Shown here one piece after another: positions 20,158-28,283 of a stretch of DNA of 64,000 bases (the stretch's first letter is position 1; every line of letters starts with the position of its first letter). The position numbers were made by a program, and so were the translations under genes. Under the pieces are notes generated by a model. The model was given only the letters and a program-made list of their open reading frames with translations, was not told where the DNA came from and did no database searches. The stretch comes from Acidimicrobiaceae bacterium (lineage in GTDB: Bacteria; Actinomycetota; Acidimicrobiia; Acidimicrobiales; Poriferisodalaceae): assembly GCA_905182565.1 (NCBI GenBank), contig CAJJCB010000023.1, forward strand, positions 1 to 64,000. Direction: 5' to 3'.

Positions 20158-20511
20158 ATGACGGCGCGTTTTAATTCCTATGAACTGCCCCGCTGGAGAG
20201 TAGTTGCTGTCAGCGGTGAGCTTGACCTAGCCAGCGCTCCAGCGTTCCGTTCGGCTGGACTAATAGCTATTAACAAAAATTCAGCTAATCCGGCAATAAT
20301 TATTGATCTCTCACGAGTTGAGTTGATGGACTCAGTTTGTCTGGGAATCCTTCTTGGATTCCGACGTCGCTGCTTAAAAAAAAGTGGAACCCTGCATCTA
20401 GTTGTCAGCGACGAGCGGATACTTCAAGTTTTTAAACTCACTGACACTTATGAGTTATTCGACACTTGGTCAACTCTTGAAGGGGCGTTAGGAACAGATT
20501 TCAAAAGCTAG
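20158..20511 (+). CDS. STAS-domain anti-sigma-factor antagonist-like protein
   Basis: 117 aa, a single STAS domain. It has VSGELDLASAPAFRSA near the start and IIDLSRVELMDSVCLGILLG around 50-70, where the phosphorylatable Ser of SpoIIAA-type proteins sits (MDSVCLG). This suggests a partner-switching role with an anti-sigma kinase. No kinase or sigma factor gene is adjacent. It begins one base after the oxidoreductase stop and is probably cotranscribed with it. Confidence 0.88.
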   Translation: MTARFNSYELPRWRVVAVSGELDLASAPAFRSAGLIAINKNSANPAIIIDLSRVELMDSVCLGILLGFRRRCLKKSGTLHLVVSDERILQVFKLTDTYELFDTWSTLEGALGTDFKS

Positions 20512-20540
20512 ATATAGCTTCTCCTCGAAATTTGAGCTGA

Positions 20541-20555
20541 AGAGGCGTAGCCTCT
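20541..20555 (+). promoter_or_regulatory. hairpin in nhaA 5' region that holds its best ribosome site
   Basis: AGAGGC-GTA-GCCTCT is a perfect 6-bp stem with a 3-base loop, ending 7 bases before the nhaA ATG. The only Shine-Dalgarno-like run near that start (AAGAGG) is the left arm, so folding would hide it. A role in translation control is inference. Confidence 0.4.
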
Positions 20556-20562
20556 ACGAACA

Positions 20563-21891
20563 ATGGCAGGTTCCGATTTTATCTTTCAGCGTCCAACGTT
20601 TGCTAGCAGCGATAATTCGTTAGCTAAGTTTGTGGCACGCCCAGTGTTGCGGTTTATCGATCGGGAAGTAGCTAGTGGGGTGTTATTACTTATCGCAACC
20701 GCAGTAGCGCTTTTCTGGGCTAATTCACCATGGGGAGCGAGCTACGAATCATTCTGGCATACCGATATAAAAATTGTTGTAGGTAGCTGGCATTTTCCGC
20801 ATATGACCGTTGGTCATTTTGTAAACGACGGGTTAATGGCATTGTTCTTTTTTGTTGTTGGGCTTGAAATCAAAAGGGAACTAGTAACTGGCCAACTCAA
20901 TACTTTACGTGCCGCTGCTCTTCCGGCCATTGCTGCAGTTGGAGGCATGATCGGCCCAGCTCTTCTTTACTTTATGCTAAACAACTCGGGCGAAGCAGCA
21001 CGTGGTTGGGGAATACCAATGGCAACCGACATTGCCTTCGCAGTGGGGATCGTTGCGTTACTAGGAGCTCGAGTCTCACCTAAATTAAAACTGTTTTTGC
21101 TTACCCTGGCCATAGTCGACGACATCGGCGCTATCGCAGTTATTGCCATTTTCTACACGACCGACCTTAGTATCAGCTGGCTAGTTATTGCCGTGGTGGG
21201 ATTAGTTGGGATAAGAGTCCTGCAGATCCTCAAAGTATGGGCTATCGCTGTGTATATTCTGCTGGGTATTTTTATCTGGTACGCGATGCTCGAATCTGGA
21301 GTGCATGCAACAATAGCGGGCGTTGCTCTTGGTCTGCTTACACCTGCCCGACCATTGTTGGCGGAACGAGACGCACAATCAATTGTTGATGCAATGCCTG
21401 ATGACGCAGGTATCGGTGAGGTGCGACATGTTTCGTTCCTCGTCCAGGAATCAGTTCCACTTACTGAACGTTTTGAGAACTTCTTACATCCCTTCACCGC
21501 CTATATGATTATCCCAATTTTTGCCTTAGCCAACGCAGGCATTGTGCTTACTAGCGAAAAAGTCAGTGCCGCAACCTCAAGTAATGTGACAATAGGAATC
21601 ATCCTCGGGCTGGTAGTTGGTAAACCTTTAGGAATAACCCTGTTCGCGTGGGTAGCTACCAAACTTGGGTTCGAACTGCCCCCAGGGATCAACTGGGTAC
21701 AGTTCATTGGAATGGGCCTGGCAGCTGGTATCGGGTTCACGGTTTCAATCTTTGTTGCTGGATTAGCTTTCCAAACAGATGCCATTACAGACCTTGGGAA
21801 AATCGGCATTCTTGCAGCGTCAGCTATTGCTGCTGTGGCTGCATTAATTATCCTATTTGTAAGCGCAGACAATGAAGAACCATCGAGCTAA
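20563..21891 (+). CDS. nhaA: Na+/H+ antiporter NhaA
   Basis: 442 aa, about 12 membrane helices. NhaA exports Na+ in exchange for protons and protects against sodium and alkaline stress. The ion-binding aspartate pair is present (AIVDDIGAIAV, about D186-D187). Other family motifs are LMALFFFVVGLEIKREL, MATDIAFAVG, LESGVHATIAGVALGLL and a C-terminal GIGFTVSIFVAGLAF. The length agrees with actinobacterial NhaA, somewhat longer than the E. coli protein. It sits between the STAS gene and a HAD hydrolase. Confidence 0.95.
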   Translation: MAGSDFIFQRPTFASSDNSLAKFVARPVLRFIDREVASGVLLLIATAVALFWANSPWGASYESFWHTDIKIVVGSWHFPHMTVGHFVNDGLMALFFFVVGLEIKRELVTGQLNTLRAAALPAIAAVGGMIGPALLYFMLNNSGEAARGWGIPMATDIAFAVGIVALLGARVSPKLKLFLLTLAIVDDIGAIAVIAIFYTTDLSISWLVIAVVGLVGIRVLQILKVWAIAVYILLGIFIWYAMLESGVHATIAGVALGLLTPARPLLAERDAQSIVDAMPDDAGIGEVRHVSFLVQESVPLTERFENFLHPFTAYMIIPIFALANAGIVLTSEKVSAATSSNVTIGIILGLVVGKPLGITLFAWVATKLGFELPPGINWVQFIGMGLAAGIGFTVSIFVAGLAFQTDAITDLGKIGILAASAIAAVAALIILFVSADNEEPSS

Positions 21892-21902
21892 CGGGCACAA
21901 TC

Positions 21903-22508
21903 ATGGTAGAAGCGATCCTTTTTGATTTTGATGGTGTGATCCGGCAATGGGATGAGCCAGCTCTATGGAACTACGAAGAAAAAGCTGGTTATCTCCCGGG
22001 AACCGTTTTCGCTGTTGCCTTCGACCCGGAGGTAAATGGCCCAGCGATTATCGGTGATTGGACTTGGAAACAGTGGAAAGACGAAACTCGTCGACGCTTA
22101 ACAGTGATCCACGGTCAAGCAATATGGCCGATCGTTGACCAATTTTTTGCTTTTGAAGGCCGAATCGATTCAGGAATGAGAGATTTACTTGGGAAACTTG
22201 AAAACCAAGTGAAGCTAGGTTTATTAACTAATAACCATGATGACTTTGAACGTTATTTGAGCGAACAGGGCCTCGAACGTTATTTTGATTTCGTCGGAAA
22301 TACGTGCAGGTTGAAAGTAGCAAAACCCGATCCAGCAGCGTACTTACTGGCCCTTAAAGCACTTAATGTGCAACCAGATGCGTGTCTTTTCGTCGATGAT
22401 CTTGAACGTAATGTGCAGGGCGCAGTCGATGTTGGGATGCGTGCTTTTCATTTCACCAGCAAAAAAGAATTGGTAGCAGAACTTAACTCACTTAAAATAT
22501 TCGTTTGA
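21903..22508 (+). CDS. HAD-family hydrolase
   Basis: 201 aa cytoplasmic phosphatase-type hydrolase. Motif I is ILFDFDGVI (residues 5-13), motif II is LGLLTNN, and the later motifs are LKVAKPDPAAYLLA and CLFVDDLERNVQGA. The small cap between motifs I and II resembles the beta-phosphoglucomutase/epoxide-hydrolase-N subgroup. Substrate cannot be assigned. It begins 11 bases after nhaA. Confidence 0.88.
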   Translation: MVEAILFDFDGVIRQWDEPALWNYEEKAGYLPGTVFAVAFDPEVNGPAIIGDWTWKQWKDETRRRLTVIHGQAIWPIVDQFFAFEGRIDSGMRDLLGKLENQVKLGLLTNNHDDFERYLSEQGLERYFDFVGNTCRLKVAKPDPAAYLLALKALNVQPDACLFVDDLERNVQGAVDVGMRAFHFTSKKELVAELNSLKIFV

Positions 22509-22650
22509 GTCACACGAATTGGTTGCCTATAGCCGTTGAGGTGCGTACCATTTTGACCTGGTGCTAAAGGCACTGCCGCTGCGTATGGCCCCTTCAGCCC
22601 AGGTCGATTTTCGTAGCTCGAACCCGTCCGGGCTGAACTGTGAGGATATC

Positions 22651-24747
22651 GTGACAGCGGTACCATATTTCGCGTTGATCGCTTCGGTTTTGGCGCTCAT
22701 GCTCGCTTACTACTTCGCCCAGGTCGTAATGAAGGCCGACGAAGGCACTGACCTTATGAAAGAGATAGGACAGGCGATCCGAGAGGGCGCCATGGCTTTT
22801 CTCCGACGTGAATACCAATGGGTCTCAGTCTTTGTTGGAGTCATGTTTGTTGTGCTCTTAGTAGTACCAATCGATGGACGACCATATGCATCTTTTGCTT
22901 ACCTGATGGGTGCAGTCCTGTCTTCTATCGCTGGCTTCATAGGCATGCGTATAGCAACAGCTGCAAACACCCGTACAGCAAACGCAGCACGCAACGGAGC
23001 AGCTGAAGCTCTTCCGCTTGCATTTAAAGGCGGCGCCGTAATGGGATTCACCGTTGCTGGTCTGGCACTATTTGGAATTACCTTCAATTACCTACTCTGG
23101 GTAACTTGGGTAGGCGTTGATAACGCTTTCCAGGTTGTCGCTGCATTCGGCCTAGGAGCAAGCTCGATAGCATTGTTCGCTCGTATAGGTGGCGGCATCT
23201 TTACCAAAGCTGCTGATGTTGGTGGCGACTTAGTAGGAAAAGTAGAAGCTGGTATACCTGAAGATGATCCTAGGAACCCGGCAACAATCGCTGACGCAGT
23301 AGGAGATAACGTTGGTGACGTAGCCGGAATGGGTGCCGATCTTTTCGAATCGTATGCTGGATCAGTCGTAGCGCCCATCGTCTTAGTGTCGCTGCTATTA
23401 CCGGGCACATTTATAAACGGGGCTGGAAAACTAGTAGCGCCTGGTGATTTAGAAGCCCTTTTGATGTATCCGATTCTTATTGGAGCCTTAGGAATGATGG
23501 CTTCAATAGTTGGTGCGCTAATGACTCGAGGCAAAGAAGGCAAAAGTCTTTCAGCTCAGTTGCATACCGGACAATACGTTGCGATGGGTTTGACAGTGGT
23601 CCTATCGATTGTTGGAACACTATGGCTGTTCAACGGTGACGTAATGGTCACAAAGCCGATCTATCTTGCACTAACTATTATTGTTGGTTTGCTTGGCGGC
23701 TGGGCAATCGGTTTCGTATCTGAATACTTCACCTCTGAACATTACAAACCAGTCAAAGGTATAGCTGAACAAGCTAAAACTGGTCCAGCGACTGTTGTCA
23801 TAGAGGGAATCGCGCAAGGCAAAATGTCGACGCTTCCATCAGTTGTGATCGTCGTTACAATGATTGGTATCTCTTACTGGTTCGGCGGCGCCGCATTCGG
23901 TCAAGCTGGAGAAACAATTGGAATCTATGGCGTGTCGCTGGCAGCCATTGGCATGTTGGCGGTCACAGGCGTAATCGTTGCAGTTGATGCGTATGGACCA
24001 ATAGCTGATAACGCTGGTGGTATCGCAGAAATGGCTGGGCTACCTTCCGACGTCCGAGAAGTAACTGACAGTTTGGACGCTTTAGGAAATACCACCGCTG
24101 CGGTAGCAAAAGGATTCGCCGTAGGTTCAGCAGCTGTGACAGCACTCGCATTATTCAAGGCTTTTGCACTAACAGCTGGAGACCAAGTCAATCTAGATAT
24201 CACTGACACAGCGGTCACAATTGGGCTCTTCCTTGGCGCAATGACTCCATTCATCTTCGCCTCATTGACAATGAGCTCTGTAGGAAGAGCTGCTCAAGCA
24301 ATGATCGTTGAAGTACGTAGACAATTCGCAGAAATACCTGGACTGCGAGAAGGCGTTGAAGGCGTAAAACCAGATAGTCGCCGCTGCGTAGATATCTCAA
24401 CACAGGCAGCATTACGAGAAATGGTAATTCCGGGCCTTCTAGCGGTTGTATTACCTCTGGCTATTGGATTTATCGACGTAAACGCTTTGGGCGGATTCTT
24501 GGCTGGAGCAGTTGTCACCGGTTTCATGATCGCTATCTACATGGCTAACTCAGGTGGCGCCTGGGATAATGCTAAAAAATACATTGAAGCCGGAGCCCAT
24601 GGTGGCAAAGGTACCGATGTGCACTCAGCAGCCGTTGTTGGAGACACAATTGGAGACCCGTTCAAAGATACGTCCGGTCCTGCAATGAACATTTTGATTA
24701 AAGTTATGACAATTGTTTCATTAGTGTTCGTGCCAGCATTTATCTAA
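22651..24747 (+). CDS. hppA: membrane-bound pyrophosphatase, ion-translocating
   Basis: 698 aa from the chosen GTG 22651, preceded by GAGGATATC. The frame is open 30 codons further upstream, but that stretch looks non-coding. About 16 membrane helices. The substrate motif DVGGDLVGKVEAG, the NPATIADAVGDNVGD block and DAYGPIADNAGGIAEMA are intact. The potassium-determining site reads GNTTAAVAK (A483 and A486), so it has Ala rather than Lys at the classical position, as in K+-dependent enzymes. It couples pyrophosphate hydrolysis to export of H+ and/or Na+; the ion is not decided by eye. Confidence 0.95.
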   Translation: MTAVPYFALIASVLALMLAYYFAQVVMKADEGTDLMKEIGQAIREGAMAFLRREYQWVSVFVGVMFVVLLVVPIDGRPYASFAYLMGAVLSSIAGFIGMRIATAANTRTANAARNGAAEALPLAFKGGAVMGFTVAGLALFGITFNYLLWVTWVGVDNAFQVVAAFGLGASSIALFARIGGGIFTKAADVGGDLVGKVEAGIPEDDPRNPATIADAVGDNVGDVAGMGADLFESYAGSVVAPIVLVSLLLPGTFINGAGKLVAPGDLEALLMYPILIGALGMMASIVGALMTRGKEGKSLSAQLHTGQYVAMGLTVVLSIVGTLWLFNGDVMVTKPIYLALTIIVGLLGGWAIGFVSEYFTSEHYKPVKGIAEQAKTGPATVVIEGIAQGKMSTLPSVVIVVTMIGISYWFGGAAFGQAGETIGIYGVSLAAIGMLAVTGVIVAVDAYGPIADNAGGIAEMAGLPSDVREVTDSLDALGNTTAAVAKGFAVGSAAVTALALFKAFALTAGDQVNLDITDTAVTIGLFLGAMTPFIFASLTMSSVGRAAQAMIVEVRRQFAEIPGLREGVEGVKPDSRRCVDISTQAALREMVIPGLLAVVLPLAIGFIDVNALGGFLAGAVVTGFMIAIYMANSGGAWDNAKKYIEAGAHGGKGTDVHSAAVVGDTIGDPFKDTSGPAMNILIKVMTIVSLVFVPAFI

Positions 24748-24773
24748 AATAAACCAAGAAACTTCTATCAGCC

Positions 24774-24823
24774 TTAGGGCCCTGGGTTAAGAATCACTTG
24801 AAGTGATTCCCTCAGGGCCCTAA
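24774..24823. terminator. nested double palindrome between hppA and the SDR gene
   Basis: Outer arms TTAGGGCCCTG and CAGGGCCCTAA (11 bp) enclose a second perfect stem, GAATCACTT-G-AAGTGATTC (9 bp, 1-base loop). They are joined by short unpaired linkers of 6 and 3 bases. The distance is 27 bases from the hppA stop. No T-run follows, so a Rho-independent terminator is not certain. It could act as a transcript-end stabiliser. Confidence 0.55.
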
Positions 24824-24853
24824 TCGCGTCCACATGTCATCTACGCTCACATT

Positions 24854-25654
24854 ATGGATGTTCTTGGGAAACGAATTCTTATAACAGGGGCCTCACGCGG
24901 CATAGGCGAATGCATGGCGCGAAGTTTTAGCCGGGCGGGAGCCCGAGTGATACTTGTCGCAAGAACAACTTCCCTTATCGAATCTCTTGCCAAGGAATTA
25001 GGGGGTTCGTATCACACTCTTGATCTTGCAAACGAGTTTGAAATTGACGGATTTATTAACCGTGTTGAGTTGCAAGATGGCCCTATTGACGTCTTAATCA
25101 ATAACGCTGGGATCGAAACTGGTTCACTGCTAGAAGAACTTCCCGAATCAGATATTTCGCAAGTAATAAAAACTAATTTACTAGGCCCTCAACTGCTAAC
25201 TCGACAGGTATTACCCGGCATGATTGCTAGAGGTTCGGGACATTTGGTTTTTACTTCTTCAATCGCTGCGATCACCCCAACCCCGGGACTCGCGGTTTAC
25301 TGCGCCTCTAAAGCTGGTCTCAGCAAGTTTGGAGAAAGCCTTAGAATAGAAATTAAAAAAACAGGTGTCGGTGTGACAGTCTTACATCTCGGACCGATCG
25401 ACACGGACATGTGGAGTCGAGTGGCTTCGAATTCAGTTTTTGAACTTGCGCAACGACGATTCAAAAATTTAAAGACTCTAAAAAGCGTTTCTCCCAACGT
25501 TATTGCAGACGATACTTTAAGAGCTGTAATTCGAAATCGTCGAGAGGTACGCCACCCCAAGCGTTTCGCAGGACTAATAGCGGTTAATGCACTACCCGGC
25601 CGGTTAACTGAAGCGTTCCTTAGCGGCATCAACTTTCGACCTAAACAAAATTAG
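24854..25654 (+). CDS. short-chain dehydrogenase/reductase
   Basis: 266 aa classical SDR. The NAD(P)-binding motif is ITGASRGIG (residues 9-17), followed by LINNAGIE, the catalytic Ser in FTSSIAAITPT and the YCASKAG tetrad Tyr/Lys. The Arg after the Rossmann strand (VARTTS) suggests NADP(H). The C-terminal part is basic and resembles SDRs acting on lipids. The stop lies at the left edge of the GlnR-like region before amt. Substrate unknown. Confidence 0.9.
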   Translation: MDVLGKRILITGASRGIGECMARSFSRAGARVILVARTTSLIESLAKELGGSYHTLDLANEFEIDGFINRVELQDGPIDVLINNAGIETGSLLEELPESDISQVIKTNLLGPQLLTRQVLPGMIARGSGHLVFTSSIAAITPTPGLAVYCASKAGLSKFGESLRIEIKKTGVGVTVLHLGPIDTDMWSRVASNSVFELAQRRFKNLKTLKSVSPNVIADDTLRAVIRNRREVRHPKRFAGLIAVNALPGRLTEAFLSGINFRPKQN

Positions 25655-25747
25655 TTACAAGGCTGTTAACAGGCCTGTAACAATCTTGAATTAGATAAGA
25701 AACAAAACGTACACAAAGCCGTAACCGGGGTGTGACTGTTAGGAAAT
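25654..25747 (+). promoter_or_regulatory. putative GlnR-type operator region upstream of amt
   Basis: This region holds several 5-mers in the spacing known for actinobacterial GlnR boxes (GTnAC-N6-GaAAC). Seen: GTAAC (25677) -N6- GAATT (25688) -N6- GAAAC (25699), and GTAAC (25721) -N6- GTGAC (25732) -N6- GAAAT (25743). At 25654-25681 there is also an imperfect 28-base dyad starting GTTACA and ending TGTAAC. Position before an ammonium transporter fits nitrogen control. No regulator is in the window, so binding is inference. Confidence 0.55.
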
Positions 25748-25794
25748 AAGGGATCAATACATTTCAACTGTCAGCCAAATACAGGAGGAATACT

Positions 25795-27180
25795 TTGAAA
25801 CGCAAGCTTTTATTAGCTGCTGCTGGAGCTGCCGGCGGCCTACTACTCTTTGCAGGTCCGGCAGGTGCAGAAGATGGTGATGCCGAAGCTGCTGCGCTAA
25901 TGGTGCAAACAGTTCTTGACAACATCTGGGTTTTCATAGCAGGTGTGCTCGTCTTCTTTATGCAAGCAGGTTTCGCGTTGCTGGAAGCAGGACAAACGCG
26001 CGCTAAGAACGTCGGAAATATTATGGCCAAAAACCTGTTTGATGCAGGACTCGGAATTTTGGTTTTCTTCCTAGTCGGTTACGGCTTTGCCTATGGCGGA
26101 GATGCTGGTAGCGGCTGGTTCATGGGATGGGGATCTTTCGCTCTAAGTGGCGCTGACCTATTCGACATGAGCGGCGGATTAAGCCCAGCTACCGATTTCT
26201 TCTTTCAGGCAGTATTCGCAGCAACAGCAGTAACAATTGCTTCGGGAGCCTTAGCTGAGCGGACCAAATTCAGCACATACCTGGTCTTCAGTTTGTTTGC
26301 GACCGCAATTATTTACCCGATAGTTGTTCATTGGACGTGGGGTGGTGGACTAATCGCCAAAATTAATATTGGCGATGCTGTATATAGCGACTTTGCTGGA
26401 TCGACGATTGTTCATAGTGTGGGAGGCTGGCTAGCGCTGGTAGGAGCGGCGGTGGTAGGACCTCGTATCGGAAAGTACGCGGCTGACGGAACGCCTCGTA
26501 CTATTCCAGGTCACAACATCACCTTGACTATTCTTGGCGTGTTTATTCTTTGGTTCGGCTGGTTTGGCTTCAACCCAGGCTCCGAACTAGCCGCAGATAG
26601 TTGGGTTATGTTCGTTGCTCTGAACACCGTTCTAGCTGCTTGTGCTGGAGTTCTTGGAGCAGCAGCTTTGGGATGGCTCAAATCGGGAAAGCCTGAAGTT
26701 GCGATGGCTGGAAATGGTGCGCTTGCAGGCCTAGTCGGTATAACCGCTGGATGCGGAACCATGACCCCGTGGGGTGCAATTGTTACTGGTTTTATTGCTG
26801 GTCTAATCGTTGTTCTCGTACTTCCGTTTGTTGAACGAGTACTGAAAATTGATGACCCAGTCGGCGCTTTTGCGGTACACGGTGCGTGCGGCATGTGGGG
26901 AACTCTCGCTATAGGACTCTTTGCCAAATACGATGATGCTTTCCTCGGGCGCGAAGACGCGGGACTTTTCTACGGTGGCGGCTTAGACCAACTCGCAGTA
27001 CAAGCTCTTATGGTGATAATCGTGGCTGCTTGGACCGTTACTACTGGCTTTATTCTATTCAAAGGCCTGAAAGCAATCATGGGTATCAGAGTTTCACCGG
27101 AAGAAGAAATGGCGGGTCTCGATGTGTCTGAGCATGGTGGGCCCGGCATGACATTCGACGATATTGTGGCTGGTGGCTGA
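25795..27180 (+). CDS. amt: ammonium transporter
   Basis: 461 aa from TTG 25795, with AGGAGGAA upstream. An N-terminal signal-like segment (LLLAAAGAAGGLLLFAG) is followed by 11 membrane helices. The pore histidines are present (VHWTWGGG and AVHGACGMWG), as is the first-helix FFMQAGFALLEAG and the NxxxKNL block (NVGNIMAKNL). It imports ammonium. No glnB/glnK follows it, unlike many bacterial amtB operons. glnD lies at the far right of the window, and GlnR-like boxes precede this gene. Confidence 0.95.
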   Translation: MKRKLLLAAAGAAGGLLLFAGPAGAEDGDAEAAALMVQTVLDNIWVFIAGVLVFFMQAGFALLEAGQTRAKNVGNIMAKNLFDAGLGILVFFLVGYGFAYGGDAGSGWFMGWGSFALSGADLFDMSGGLSPATDFFFQAVFAATAVTIASGALAERTKFSTYLVFSLFATAIIYPIVVHWTWGGGLIAKINIGDAVYSDFAGSTIVHSVGGWLALVGAAVVGPRIGKYAADGTPRTIPGHNITLTILGVFILWFGWFGFNPGSELAADSWVMFVALNTVLAACAGVLGAAALGWLKSGKPEVAMAGNGALAGLVGITAGCGTMTPWGAIVTGFIAGLIVVLVLPFVERVLKIDDPVGAFAVHGACGMWGTLAIGLFAKYDDAFLGREDAGLFYGGGLDQLAVQALMVIIVAAWTVTTGFILFKGLKAIMGIRVSPEEEMAGLDVSEHGGPGMTFDDIVAGG

Positions 27181-27230
27181 CCCGTAACAATAATTCGATT
27201 CGACGAATAATCTACCGTTGGAATGGAAGC

Positions 27231-27257
27231 GCCCCTAGTGCTGTGTGCATTAGGGGC
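27231..27257 (+). terminator. hairpin between amt and DUF368 gene
   Basis: GCCCCTAGTGC and GCATTAGGGGC form an 11-bp stem (one G-T pair) with a TGTGT loop, 50 bases after the amt stop. No T-run follows. Its position argues that DUF368 starts downstream (GTG 27280), not at ATG 27223. It may terminate or attenuate amt transcripts. Confidence 0.5.
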
Positions 27258-27279
27258 TCTCCGCGATACGGTCCCTTAT

Positions 27280-28161
27280 GTGCGAAGAACCATAACGAAA
27301 AATATTGTTAGTGGGCTCTGCATGGGAGCTGCGGACCTGGTTCCGGGCGTATCCGGTGGGACTGTTGCTCTTTTATTCGGGGTATATGAAAACCTTCTAA
27401 AACAAATCAGCAAAATATTTACGATCCTCACATTCCTCGTACGCTTTAATTTTAAGTCAGTACGTAAAGAATTAAGAAACGTCGACTGGCAGTTTTTGTT
27501 TAGTCTTGGCATCGGCATTGGTATAGCGGTCGTGACCCTAGCCACATGGCTTAGCAACCAAATCGAGGACCACCCCGTTCAACTCTCAGCTATTTTTTTT
27601 GGGCTCATAGTCGGAAGCGTTTTACTCACCAAAAGAGAGATCAAAGCTTGGGACTGCGTGAAAGCGCTTTGGTTTATATTGGGTGCCGCCGCAGCTTTTG
27701 TAGTAGTTGGATACAGCTCAGAGTCCGTGTCAGACCCTTCCTCTGTAATAGTTATTTCAGCTGGAGCCGTCGCTATATGCGCAATGATCTTGCCCGGAAT
27801 ATCGGGTTCGTTTATTCTTTTGGCGTTCGGTTTTTATGACCATCTATTGGAAGCAGTAAAAGATTTCAACGTTCCAGTGTTATTGAATTATGGAATCGGC
27901 GCCGGGATAGGTTTAGCGCTGTTCGCAAGAGGACTATCGTGGTTGCTGCGAGTTCACCGCGAAAAAACTCTTGCTTTGCTTATAGGGCTCATGGCTGGCT
28001 CATTAAGAGTCCTGTGGCCTTGGCCTAGCGGTGATATTGGTTTAGGGAACGCAGCTCTAGGAAGACCTGTTATGAGCGAGGTGCTTGGAGCTGCGACGTT
28101 ATCGATTGTTGCTCTGGCAGCGGTATTTATACTCACCACAATTTCACGCCGGTTTGAATAA
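27280..28161 (+). CDS. DUF368 family membrane protein (undecaprenyl-phosphate translocase type)
   Basis: About 293 aa from GTG 27280. The family signature GAADLVPGVSGGTVALLFG lies near the N-terminus, with a second half-repeat ICAMILPGISGSFILLAFG, and 8 or so membrane helices. DUF368 proteins (PopT) have been shown in other bacteria to help return undecaprenyl phosphate across the membrane for cell-wall synthesis. The frame is open from 27223, but the extra N-terminus would encode a strong hairpin and does not match the family. It follows amt in the same direction. Confidence 0.88.
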   Translation: MRRTITKNIVSGLCMGAADLVPGVSGGTVALLFGVYENLLKQISKIFTILTFLVRFNFKSVRKELRNVDWQFLFSLGIGIGIAVVTLATWLSNQIEDHPVQLSAIFFGLIVGSVLLTKREIKAWDCVKALWFILGAAAAFVVVGYSSESVSDPSSVIVISAGAVAICAMILPGISGSFILLAFGFYDHLLEAVKDFNVPVLLNYGIGAGIGLALFARGLSWLLRVHREKTLALLIGLMAGSLRVLWPWPSGDIGLGNAALGRPVMSEVLGAATLSIVALAAVFILTTISRRFE

Positions 28162-28283
28162 ACAGAATACCTAAAACACCGCAAACCGTCTTTAAGCCGA
28201 TACCGTCCGCGGTAACTGTCTTGCACATTTAGCACGACTTAAACTTGACAGGCCCCTAAATTAATGATCCATTCCTAAGCACT

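Noticed and set aside
23088-23543. 151-codon open frame antisense to hppA
   Set aside because: Lies wholly within the conserved pyrophosphatase and shows no motif.
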